Part shown: positions 25,181 through 32,959 of the stretch, piece by piece
How the letters are laid out: every line of letters begins with the position of its first letter
How positions within the stretch are numbered: position 1 is the stretch's first letter
Assembly (NCBI RefSeq): GCF_003388735.1
Contig: NZ_QUBQ01000003.1
Location: 186,001-250,000 of the forward strand
DNA: 64,000 nucleotides
Source of the DNA: Paenibacillus paeoniae
Lineage (GTDB): Bacteria; Bacillota; Bacilli; Paenibacillales; Paenibacillaceae
Direction: 5' to 3'
Made by a program: the position numbers and the translations under genes
The notes under the pieces: model-generated
Told to the model about the DNA's origin: nothing
The model's input: only the letters and a program-made list of their open reading frames with translations
Database searches by the model: none

Positions 25181-25993
25181 TTAAGGAAGCGGCTCGCTTG
25201 CTGCGTATCTCATGAGCGCTTTTGTGGATGCCTCCAGCATTCTTTTTTTCATATAGCCCTCGTCTATTACTTTCACGCGGAGGCCGAGGAAACGTATCTT
25301 GGAAAGCAGAAATTCAGTTTCGTCTGCGAGATGCTGAATGTGGATACGATACGTATCTGTTTCTTCCATGTAGGACACCTTCTTGTCGAAGCAGGAGAAG
25401 GCGGAGAGAACTCGGGACAACTCCACGTTATACAACGGATTTACTTCGATGAGAGCCCCTCGCTTGCGCATCTCCAGCAGCTCGAAGAGTCTGGCTTTGG
25501 CTGCCGCTGCGCGCTCTGCAGACAAGTTCCACGCATGAATCTCCACGATATTGCGAAGCTTGGTCGACATGAGACTATGCTGCCGCGTACCATACCACAG
25601 CAAGTACCATTCCCGTTTGACCATGGAATACTCCAGCTTGTAAGGAATGCCGGTTTGATCGACCTTATGTCCGCCATGCTTCAGCTTCATTGTCAATCGA
25701 AATCCCTGTCCCCCTGTGATAAAGCGCCGAAGCTGGCGGAGCAGGGGATGATATACATGTCTTTCCTTATTTCGCCCCTTCTCGATAATAATGTGCTGAA
25801 GATGGAAGGGCTCCTCGTCTTGAAGCAGGGTATGCAGCTTATCCAGCGTTTCTGGTGTGAAGGCGTGCTCTGCGGCCTCCAGTTGAAGCATAGATTTGAG
25901 CCATACCCGCTCCTGCGAGGTAAGGGCGAATGCGCCTGTCTCGTCCAGACGCGACAGGATTTGATAATTAAAGATCTTCTCGAACGGGTTCAT
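25181..25993 (-). CDS. WYL-domain protein, second of a tandem pair
   Basis: Start at the ATG at 25993 (MNPFEKIF), about eleven bases after GGAAGGAGA and overlapping the end of the upstream WYL gene by 26 bases. The 270-residue protein has an N-terminal helical region (SQERVWLKSML) without a clear helix-turn-helix and a central WYL domain (GIPYKLEYSMVKREWYLLWY). A C-terminal WCX-like part follows. WYL domains bind nucleic acid or nucleotide ligands in known cases. The overlapping arrangement of two WYL proteins recalls the mycobacterial PafB-PafC heterodimer. It lies next to the divergent nucleotidyltransferase-rtcB2 unit, which the pair probably controls. Confidence 0.82.
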   Translation of the reverse strand: MNPFEKIFNYQILSRLDETGAFALTSQERVWLKSMLQLEAAEHAFTPETLDKLHTLLQDEEPFHLQHIIIEKGRNKERHVYHPLLRQLRRFITGGQGFRLTMKLKHGGHKVDQTGIPYKLEYSMVKREWYLLWYGTRQHSLMSTKLRNIVEIHAWNLSAERAAAAKARLFELLEMRKRGALIEVNPLYNVELSRVLSAFSCFDKKVSYMEETDTYRIHIQHLADETEFLLSKIRFLGLRVKVIDEGYMKKRMLEASTKALMRYAASEPLP

Positions 25994-27293
25994 AATACGA
26001 CTGGATCTCCTTCCACTCCGCGATAAATTCCTTGCGCAGCCATGAGGGAGCAAGCACCTCGCAGCTGGAGCCGAAGCTCCTCAGCCATGGTTTAATTTCC
26101 GTAATGCCGTTTACGACAATGTGATAGATAAAGGTGGTCTCCGATTCATCCGTAATCGTCCCCCATTGCCCTTGAAGCTCCACACGCTCTCGGACGAAAT
26201 CATGCTTTGATCCTTCTGGTCGGAAAAAACGCACCTTGACGGGAATCGGCCTCATCGTGTCGATTACCCAGCTTTGTTGCAGGTTTCTCTCGGCATGGGC
26301 AAGCCGTATATCGAATTCTTCTGCCGTTACGGCATCGCTCAACTCCACACCCGTTAATCCTTCCATCCGGAATTTCATGACGCCTTGCTTGGTCTGATGA
26401 GCAATCAGGTACCATCTCCCATACTGATGGTCATAGATGACGCGAAGCGGAAGGACGGTTAGCCATATGCCTTCGGATTCCCGCTCGAAGAGCGGATTCG
26501 TATTTTTGGAGGCGTATCGCTTCTCCTTCTTGGGCGAGAGATAGAGAAAGGTCAGCTTGCGTCTGGCCTCAATCGCTTGATAGATGGTATAGAGATGTGC
26601 CTCGTCCAGAATACGAGAGTGAAAGTGGTACTTATAGACATGCGACTCGGTGATGTCGGTATCCAAGCCTCTTAGCCGAAGCGCCTTTTTCAGTGTATCG
26701 CGGAGCAGATAGCCCTGTACCGAAGGAATCTGCGTATTCGCCAGAATATCGACAAAATCATAGAGATCAATCAATTCATCTTCAGATAACGCGTCGACCA
26801 GCCCGGTAGAAGCACGGTAGCGGAAGGGACGTTTGCCGTCCGTTCGGAAGATGACCCCGATTTCCTCCATATATTTTAGATCGCCGCGTATCGTCTTTTC
26901 GTCGGGTACAGGGTAGTCGGCGGGCATCGCCTCGCTGCATATATCCATTAATTCCATGGCCGTTAGCGCTTGCTCGCGCATAGAAGAGAGCAGGAGCGCG
27001 AACCGTACGCCTTCCGATGCCTTGATTGACTTTGCCCGATAGAGGAACAGTAGTAGCGGGTCGGCAGATTCATAGTGGTTATACCTAATGGCCTCAGACA
27101 ATTCCATGTCTTGCTCGCTCGTAAGGCCCTGTTGATTGGCGTTCATCATTTCCTTCAAGTACCGCAGCGTTTTGTCATAGGTATGTACGGAGATGCCGAG
27201 ACGGGCGGCGAACTGCTGTCGATTGTATGCGTCCCCTGTCAGCGCAAGCAGCCGAAGAAACTGTATTTCCTTGTCAAAGCTCTCTCTTGCCAT
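25968..27293 (-). CDS. WYL-domain transcriptional regulator, first of a tandem pair
   Basis: A 441-residue protein with AAGGAGA seven bases before ATG 27293. It has an N-terminal helix-turn-helix (NRQQFAARLGISVHTYDKTL), a second winged-helix element (DEKTIRGDLKYMEEIGVI), a WYL domain around residues 260-340 (HQYGRWYLIAHQTKQGVMKF) and a C-terminal WCX domain. It is divergent from the nucleotidyltransferase-rtcB2 operon across a 180-base region carrying the shared 19-base motif. It is the best candidate for the DNA-binding activator of both RNA-repair loci; that is an inference from position and motif sharing. Confidence 0.88.
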   Translation of the reverse strand: MARESFDKEIQFLRLLALTGDAYNRQQFAARLGISVHTYDKTLRYLKEMMNANQQGLTSEQDMELSEAIRYNHYESADPLLLFLYRAKSIKASEGVRFALLLSSMREQALTAMELMDICSEAMPADYPVPDEKTIRGDLKYMEEIGVIFRTDGKRPFRYRASTGLVDALSEDELIDLYDFVDILANTQIPSVQGYLLRDTLKKALRLRGLDTDITESHVYKYHFHSRILDEAHLYTIYQAIEARRKLTFLYLSPKKEKRYASKNTNPLFERESEGIWLTVLPLRVIYDHQYGRWYLIAHQTKQGVMKFRMEGLTGVELSDAVTAEEFDIRLAHAERNLQQSWVIDTMRPIPVKVRFFRPEGSKHDFVRERVELQGQWGTITDESETTFIYHIVVNGITEIKPWLRSFGSSCEVLAPSWLRKEFIAEWKEIQSYYEPVREDL

Positions 27294-27392
27294 AGCAGCA
27301 TCTCCTTGTCCCTTGGAATCTTGAAAGGTTTACGTTTTATTCTATCAAAAGGATAGAGTAGTGGAAATGGAGGATTTTTTCTGCGGGTTGCC

Positions 27393-27433
27393 ATACTTTC
27401 GCCCTGTTCGCGTACGCGTATATGGAAGACAAT
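27393..27433 (+). promoter_or_regulatory. Promoter with 19-base motif shared with the slipin promoter
   Basis: ATACTTTCGCCCTGTTCGC (27393-27411), 16 bases, then GACAAT (27428-27433), matching 10072-10112 in sequence and spacing. It lies between the WYL pair and the nucleotidyltransferase, 44 bases before the coding start. Confidence 0.65.
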
Positions 27434-27476
27434 GAGATCAACAAGAACAAGCGGTGTGCAGCAGGAGGGCTGAGTG

Positions 27477-28259
27477 ATGACAGAGATGACGATGAAGATC
27501 AGGCAAGAGCTTGATGCTCTGGAACAAGAAGAAGGCATTCGCATCTTGTACGCGTGCGAATCAGGAAGCAGAGCATGGGGCTTTCCGTCGAAGGACAGTG
27601 ACTATGACGTACGTTTCATCTACGTACGTCCTGTGGACTGGTACCTCTCTATCTTCGACAAGCGGGACGTTATTGAACGGCCAATTAGCGAGATGCTGGA
27701 TATAAGCGGATGGGATCTCAGAAAGGGACTGAACTTGTTCCGCAAGTCCAATCCGCCGTTAATGGAGTGGCTGGACTCTCCGATTGTCTATGCCGAGGCG
27801 TGCCATACGGCGGAGCGGCTACGTCAGCTCAGCTCGCAAGCCTATTCACCCAAAGCGAGTATCTATCATTATTTGCACATGGCGCGTGGCAACTATCGGA
27901 CCTATCTGCAAGGGGAAGTCGTTCGGATCAAAAAATATTTCTACGTACTCCGGCCTATTCTCGCTTGCGAATGGATATTGCGCAAAGGCACGATGCCGCC
28001 AATAGCCTTCGAAAGTTTGATAGAGGCGCTGCTGCCTAAGGACGGCGAGCTTAGCCGTCAGATTGAAGAGCTGCTGATACGCAAGAAGTCGGGCGATGAA
28101 TGGGATGATCAACCTAGAATTTCGGTTCTAAATGCATATATCGAAGAGCAGCTGGCTTCATTGGAGCAAGCCGCGGCGCAATTGCCGGGCGCAAAGTCCG
28201 GGATTGACAGCGAGCTGGATGAACTGTTCCGTGACTTGCTCAGGGAAGCATGGAACTAA
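27477..28259 (+). CDS. Nucleotidyltransferase (COG3541-like) in the rtcB2 operon
   Basis: ATG 27477 has GGAGGG seven bases upstream; an in-frame GTG lies one codon earlier. The 260-residue protein carries the polymerase-beta-type signature GSRAWGFPSKDSDYDVRFIY, in which GS and the two Asp of DYD bind metal and nucleotide, followed by a helical C-terminal domain. Proteins of this group are found beside RtcB and may add nucleotides to, or adenylylate, an RNA or protein. The substrate is unknown. It begins the operon nucleotidyltransferase - small ORF - rtcB2 under the shared-motif promoter. Confidence 0.85.
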   Translation: MTEMTMKIRQELDALEQEEGIRILYACESGSRAWGFPSKDSDYDVRFIYVRPVDWYLSIFDKRDVIERPISEMLDISGWDLRKGLNLFRKSNPPLMEWLDSPIVYAEACHTAERLRQLSSQAYSPKASIYHYLHMARGNYRTYLQGEVVRIKKYFYVLRPILACEWILRKGTMPPIAFESLIEALLPKDGELSRQIEELLIRKKSGDEWDDQPRISVLNAYIEEQLASLEQAAAQLPGAKSGIDSELDELFRDLLREAWN

Positions 28260-28313
28260 GCGAAACAAAACGTTTTTGACGACTATCGCTTCCCGCACAA
28301 ATACAATAAGCTG

Positions 28314-28493
28314 ATGAAGCAAAAAAATATAATGCCGAAGCTGAAAACCTCACTAAATGAATACCAGCTTGGCAAGAACCTGCTGGGAATTAGGCTGGAG
28401 GATATATCGCCGGAAAATGAGGAATACAAGGAATGTGCGGCCAAGATTTTGTTCGAAGTTGCCAAAGAAAAGGAAATGGATCCTAGATTATAG
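28314..28493 (+). CDS. Possible 59-residue small protein between nucleotidyltransferase and rtcB2
   Basis: ATG 28314 to TAG 28491-28493 encodes 59 charged residues with protein-like composition (KNLLGIRLEDISPENEEYKE). The frame is the same as that of the nucleotidyltransferase and is open from its TAA (28257-28259) onward, so the 18 codons between could be a former C-terminal extension or an unidentified non-ATG start. No ribosome site precedes the ATG. It fills the gap exactly up to rtcB2 (30 bases before its start). No family is recognised. Confidence 0.4.
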   Translation: MKQKNIMPKLKTSLNEYQLGKNLLGIRLEDISPENEEYKECAAKILFEVAKEKEMDPRL

Positions 28494-28523
28494 GACGAAG
28501 ATTCATGTAAGGAGAGATTGACA

Positions 28524-29750
28524 ATGGCTTACCAGACGATAGACGGCGTGCGCGTATGGGGCAACCCTGAGAGCGGCGCGCTGTCGCAAGCAATAACCTG
28601 TGCCGAGCATGGCCAAGTTGTACAGACGCTGTTAATGGCTGACCATCATAAAGGATATAGCCAGCCAATCGGCGGGGTAGTCGTATACGACGGGCAAATA
28701 TCGCCCTCAGGCGTCGGCTATGATATTGGCTGCGGCAACAAGGCGGTTCGTACAAACCTAATGGCGGCAGATGTACTCCCGCGATTGAATGACATTATGA
28801 ATGAACTAGCTCGTACCATCTCCTTCGGCATCGGCCGTGTAAATAGCGAGCGGGTGGACCATGAGCTGTTCGATGATCCCGATTGGAGCGTCTATGCCGG
28901 GGTGGGACAACAGGAGCATAACAAGCTGAAGGAACTGGCTCGTAATCAGCTGGGGACGGTCGGAAGCGGCAATCATTATGTAGATTTGTTCGTGGAAGAG
29001 GAGAGCGGAAGGCTGTGGATCGGGAATCACTTCGGCAGCCGGGGCTTCGGTCATAAGACGGCAAGCGGTTTTCTGAATCTGGCGGCCGGACGCGAATTTC
29101 TGGGGAAGGCGCCGGGCGAGAGCATGGATCAAGCTCCTGTATTGTTCGACCTGAACAGCGAGCTTGGCGACATGTACTACCGTGCCATGAAGCTGGCGGG
29201 CAGGTATGCCTATGCCGGAAGGGATTATGTGATCCGCCAGGTGCTGGCCATCTTGGGAGCGGAAGCGGATTTCGAAGTGCATAATCATCATAATTATGCC
29301 TGGAAGGAAACCCATGACGGAGCCGAGCGAATCGTGGTCCGCAAGGGCGCTACGCCTTCCGCGCCGGGGCAGCTCGGTTTTATCGGGGGCAGCATGGGCG
29401 ATATCTCTGTCATTGTGAGAGGGAAGGATACGGCGGAGAACAAGGATTCCTACTATAGCACTGTGCATGGTGCCGGACGTATTATGAGTCGGACACAAGC
29501 GGCGGGCAAAATGAATTGGAAGACGCGCAGCCGCTCAGGCGGAGCGATATCGCCGGAGCAGATGAGAGAGGCAGTGAGGGAGTACGGCGTCATGCTTAAG
29601 GGTGCAGGAACAGACGAGAGTCCGTTCGTCTACCGCAGGCTGAAGCAAGTACTCGACGCCCACTCTGAGACGATCGATGTCCTCCATGTACTGAAGCCGA
29701 TCGGCGTCTGCATGGCGGGTGCGGATGAATTCGATCCTTATAAAGACTAG
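28524..29750 (+). CDS. RtcB family RNA ligase (paralogue 2)
   Basis: ATG 28524 follows AAGGAGAG by seven bases. The 408-residue protein is a divergent RtcB but keeps the catalytic set: D67 and C70 in GYDIGCG, H151 in GSGNHY, H169 in IGNHFGSR, the His cluster VHNHHNYAW (H253-H256) and the GMP acceptor H315 in VHGAGR. It is shorter than paralogue 1 (474) and differs throughout, so it belongs to a separate subfamily and probably acts on different RNA ends or targets. It is co-transcribed with a nucleotidyltransferase under the promoter shared with slipin, and ends at a strong terminator. Confidence 0.92.
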   Translation: MAYQTIDGVRVWGNPESGALSQAITCAEHGQVVQTLLMADHHKGYSQPIGGVVVYDGQISPSGVGYDIGCGNKAVRTNLMAADVLPRLNDIMNELARTISFGIGRVNSERVDHELFDDPDWSVYAGVGQQEHNKLKELARNQLGTVGSGNHYVDLFVEEESGRLWIGNHFGSRGFGHKTASGFLNLAAGREFLGKAPGESMDQAPVLFDLNSELGDMYYRAMKLAGRYAYAGRDYVIRQVLAILGAEADFEVHNHHNYAWKETHDGAERIVVRKGATPSAPGQLGFIGGSMGDISVIVRGKDTAENKDSYYSTVHGAGRIMSRTQAAGKMNWKTRSRSGGAISPEQMREAVREYGVMLKGAGTDESPFVYRRLKQVLDAHSETIDVLHVLKPIGVCMAGADEFDPYKD

Positions 29751-29783
29751 GGAATGATCGATAAGTGTGCAGTAGGCAGAGTT

Positions 29784-29830
29784 AGCGGCGGTTCTATCCG
29801 GATATTCCGGATGAGAATCGCCGCTTTTTT
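29784..29830 (+). terminator. Strong terminator of the nucleotidyltransferase-rtcB2 operon
   Basis: AGCGGCG-GTTCT-ATCCGG pairs with CCGGAT-GAGAAT-CGCCGCT, a stem of about 18 pairs, followed by seven T. Confidence 0.9.
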
Positions 29831-29966
29831 TGTAATAAAAGACGGATACGACTAATCGATCAAGTAATGGCAAATGAGCGAATGTGCTTTTCAAATAAAA
29901 GAAGTCGAAAAATTACAAAAAAATCCTGTTGCCTAGTGACAGAAAATATGACATATTGATGTGTAC

Positions 29967-29980
29967 GTTAAGCGTTTACA
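29967..29980 (+). promoter_or_regulatory. cre-like site upstream of the AraC regulator
   Basis: GTTAAGCGTTTACA read on the minus strand gives TGTAAACGCTTAAC, which matches the CcpA consensus TGWAANCGNTNWCA except for the last two bases. Sugar-operon context supports it. Confidence 0.4.
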
Positions 29981-30007
29981 ATTTTTCAGGCATAGCGGAG
30001 GCGAAAA

Positions 30008-30889
30008 ATGATGGAGGCTAATCTACGAGAAGGAACCATTCCGAAAGAAAAAGTAAAATTAGCTCAAAAATATCCCTTAATTGTCGTCGAAACAGTTGGT
30101 GTCACAAGCCTGTATCAGAAGCTGCACTGGCACGATGTGCTGGAGATTAATCTGATCAAATCCGGGACTGGTTATTACATTATTAACGGTCAAAGCTATC
30201 AATTTGAGCAAGGCGATATTTTTCTTATGAATTCCAATGATTTGCACCGCGCTTACGAGTCTAATGATCTTGTCATGCTGGTCATTACGTTCGATCCCTC
30301 CTGGTTTATCCACGGCCTGCGTATCGATCCGGAGCTGCTTAGTCCGTTCCGCGAGATGGGGAGGCACTTCACCAATCGTCTCGATCGAGACCACCCACAT
30401 ATTCAAAAGCTGCGAGAGCTTCTTCTGGAGTTGCAGCAAGAACATGATCAAGAACGGCGTTCCTACGCCACTATCGTCCATTCCATTATGCTACGTTTCT
30501 TGGCTACAGTGAATCGGGACTTTCGCAGCGACGGCTCATTTCGTCATGATAACGGGATTAGCGAGGGGCAGCTTGAGAAGATGAGACAAGTGATCATGGT
30601 GATGGAGCAGCATTACGCTCACCCATGGACGCTTGAGGAGTTGGCTTCACTCGTCTACTTAAGTCCTTCGCGATTCAGTGATATTTTCAAGCGGTCGGTC
30701 GGTATGCCGCCACTGTTGTACCTGATTCAGATTCGTCTGGAGAGAGCGGTTACACTTCTCGAAAACGGAAATATGAAAATTACGGACATCGCTCTTGAAT
30801 GCGGTTTCCGCACCCTCACTAATTTCAATAGGCTCTTCAAGAAACATGTCGGTGTCACGCCGAAAGTCTCTAGAAAGCTCCAATGTTAA
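30008..30889 (+). CDS. AraC family transcriptional regulator of the sugar operon
   Basis: ATG 30008 follows GGAGGCG. The 293-residue protein has an N-terminal cupin ligand-binding domain (LHWHDVLEINLIKSGTGYYI, FEQGDIFLMNSNDLH) and two helix-turn-helix motifs at the C-terminus (TLEELASLVYLSPSRFSDIF and ITDIALECGFRTLTNFNRLF). It lies directly upstream of the ABC importer, kinase and GH4 genes in the same direction, separated by a terminator, and is the likely activator of that operon in response to the imported sugar. Confidence 0.9.
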   Translation: MMEANLREGTIPKEKVKLAQKYPLIVVETVGVTSLYQKLHWHDVLEINLIKSGTGYYIINGQSYQFEQGDIFLMNSNDLHRAYESNDLVMLVITFDPSWFIHGLRIDPELLSPFREMGRHFTNRLDRDHPHIQKLRELLLELQQEHDQERRSYATIVHSIMLRFLATVNRDFRSDGSFRHDNGISEGQLEKMRQVIMVMEQHYAHPWTLEELASLVYLSPSRFSDIFKRSVGMPPLLYLIQIRLERAVTLLENGNMKITDIALECGFRTLTNFNRLFKKHVGVTPKVSRKLQC

Positions 30890-30915
30890 AAACCAGTGAA
30901 ATAGTGCTGGTTTTT
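30887..30915 (+). terminator. Terminator after the AraC regulator gene
   Basis: AAAAACCAG / CTGGTTTTT with a ten-base loop. Confidence 0.75.
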
Positions 30916-31033
30916 AATTGTTTAGGCAGAGAAACAAGGAAAGGTCTCCTTTACAATAAAGATACAGACATCACGAGATTGTGTCATGAATGCTGACGCT
31001 AATCTCACTTGTTAATTAGAGGGGGGAAAGCCG

Positions 31034-31987
31034 ATGCCACAAGCCAAATTGGTTGTTGAGAGGCAGACGCATCGCAAAAAGAGTCCTTTCATTCGCTTTT
31101 TGAAGCAATGGGACATTCAACTGATGGCATTGCCGGCACTGCTGTTTATTTTTGTCTTCAGCTACATTCCGATGTACGGCGTCATGATGGCATTCCAGGA
31201 CTACAGCTTGTTCAAAGGTTTTCTTCAGAGCCCGTGGGTCGGATTCAAGCATTTCGAGATGTTTTTCAACGCACCTGAGTTTTGGACGGTCATACGCAAT
31301 ACGCTGGTTATTAGCATACTCAAGCTTTGTATTGGCTTTCCGGCTCCTATCCTGCTCGCTCTCATGCTGAATGAGATTGGCAGGCGGTTTTTCAAGCGGC
31401 TCGTTCAGACGATCAGCTACTTGCCCCACTTCTTGTCGTGGGTAATCGTCTCGGGCTTTGTCACGTCGATTCTGTCTACGGATAACGGAAGCCTGAATCT
31501 GCTGCTGCAGAAGCTGAGCTTAATCGATGATCCCATTAACTTCTTATCCGAACCGAGCTACTTCTGGAGCATTCTGGTCGCTACGAATGTATGGAAGGAA
31601 ATTGGTTTCTCCTCCATCGTCTATTTGGCAGCGATTGCAGGAATTAATCCGCATCTCTACGAGGCGGCGTCCATTGATGGAGCGAGCCGGATCAGACAGA
31701 TCGTGTCTATCACGATTCCATCCATTATGCCGGTTGTAATCGTCTTCTCTATTCTGGCTATCGGTAACTTCCTGAATGCAGGCTTTGAGGATATCTTGCT
31801 GCTTGCCGGCAATCCTGTGCTGCGGGATGTCAGTGATGTTCTGGATACGTATGTGTACCGGATCGGGATACAGAACAGCAGGTTCTCCTACGCTACAGCG
31901 GCCGGATTGTTCAAGGCTGTCATCAGCGTAGCGATGCTTGCGGGAGCCAACTACTTGGCGAGAAGATCGGGGAACAGCTTATGGTAG
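31034..31987 (+). CDS. ABC sugar transporter permease, LplB/UgpA type
   Basis: ATG 31034 follows GAGGGGGG. The 317-residue protein has six membrane segments and the permease EAA loop (YEAASIDGASRIRQIVSITIPSI), which contacts the ATPase. Together with the next permease and a lipoprotein it forms a CUT1-type carbohydrate importer. No ATPase gene is in the operon; in Paenibacillus and Bacillus such importers share the MsmX ATPase encoded elsewhere. The downstream kinase and GH4 enzyme suggest a disaccharide substrate. Confidence 0.9.
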   Translation: MPQAKLVVERQTHRKKSPFIRFLKQWDIQLMALPALLFIFVFSYIPMYGVMMAFQDYSLFKGFLQSPWVGFKHFEMFFNAPEFWTVIRNTLVISILKLCIGFPAPILLALMLNEIGRRFFKRLVQTISYLPHFLSWVIVSGFVTSILSTDNGSLNLLLQKLSLIDDPINFLSEPSYFWSILVATNVWKEIGFSSIVYLAAIAGINPHLYEAASIDGASRIRQIVSITIPSIMPVVIVFSILAIGNFLNAGFEDILLLAGNPVLRDVSDVLDTYVYRIGIQNSRFSYATAAGLFKAVISVAMLAGANYLARRSGNSLW

Positions 31988-32006
31988 CAGGAAGGGGCGA
32001 GTGGCA

Positions 32007-32900
32007 ATGAGGCTGTCTTACGGGGACCGATTATTTGTTGGCGTGAACTATACGCTGCTTTTCTTATTGGGTTTTGTGGCATTTTATCCATTCTGGAACG
32101 CTGCCGTCATTTCGTTCAACGCTGGCAGCGACACGATGCTGGGCGGTATTACGTTCTGGCCTCGCGAATTTACACTATCCAACTATGAGGTTGTATTCAA
32201 GGATAAGCGATTGATCGACGGATTCGTTATCTCGGTTCTTCGCACAGGAATCGGAACGTTGCTTTCCATTATTGCAACTGCAATTTTTGCTTACGGCATG
32301 ACGAAGCGCGATATGATGGGTCGCAAATTTTATATGGTCATGTGTATCATCACGATGTATTTCAGCGGAGGCCTGATTCCGAGTTACTTGCTTATCCGTG
32401 AGCTGGGATTGATGAACTCCTTCTGGGTTATGGTTATCCCTGGCTTAATCAGCGTATGGAACATGATTATATTCCGTACTTTCTTCAAGGGTATTCCGGC
32501 TGGGCTCGAAGAGTCGGCATCCATTGACGGCGCATCGAACTGGGGCATATTTTTCCGGATCATACTTCCCTTATCCGGGCCGGTCATTGCGACGCTGTCG
32601 TTATTCACGGCAGTCTACCATTGGAACGACTGGTTTGCGCCGAGCATCTACATCTCTAATGTCGATTTGTTGCCGATTCAGACAAAGCTGCAGCAAATCT
32701 TGAACTCTAATATCATGCTGGAGCAGATGCAGAACATGGACTCCGCTGCGCAAGGCCGTATGGGCGCGATGCGAGCTGTGACGACTAAGTCGCTGTCTAT
32801 GGCGACGATGATGGTGGCGACTGTACCGATCCTTTGCGTGTATCCATTCGTACAGAAGTATTTTGTAAAAGGCGTATTGATAGGTTCGCTTAAAGAGTAG
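32007..32900 (+). CDS. ABC sugar transporter permease, YtcP/UgpE type
   Basis: ATG 32007 is nine bases after AGGAAGGGG and begins 20 bases after the first permease. The 298-residue protein has six membrane segments and the EAA loop LEESASIDGASNWGIFFRIILPLS. It pairs with the upstream permease to form the channel of a CUT1 importer. The C-terminal VQKYFVKGVLIGSLKE ending is typical of this subgroup, which often imports oligosaccharides in Paenibacillus. Confidence 0.92.
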   Translation: MRLSYGDRLFVGVNYTLLFLLGFVAFYPFWNAAVISFNAGSDTMLGGITFWPREFTLSNYEVVFKDKRLIDGFVISVLRTGIGTLLSIIATAIFAYGMTKRDMMGRKFYMVMCIITMYFSGGLIPSYLLIRELGLMNSFWVMVIPGLISVWNMIIFRTFFKGIPAGLEESASIDGASNWGIFFRIILPLSGPVIATLSLFTAVYHWNDWFAPSIYISNVDLLPIQTKLQQILNSNIMLEQMQNMDSAAQGRMGAMRAVTTKSLSMATMMVATVPILCVYPFVQKYFVKGVLIGSLKE

Positions 32901-32959
32901 CAAAGGGTGTAGAGCCATTGGCTTTGACCATAGATGAACTTGTGAAGGGAGCGCATGCA

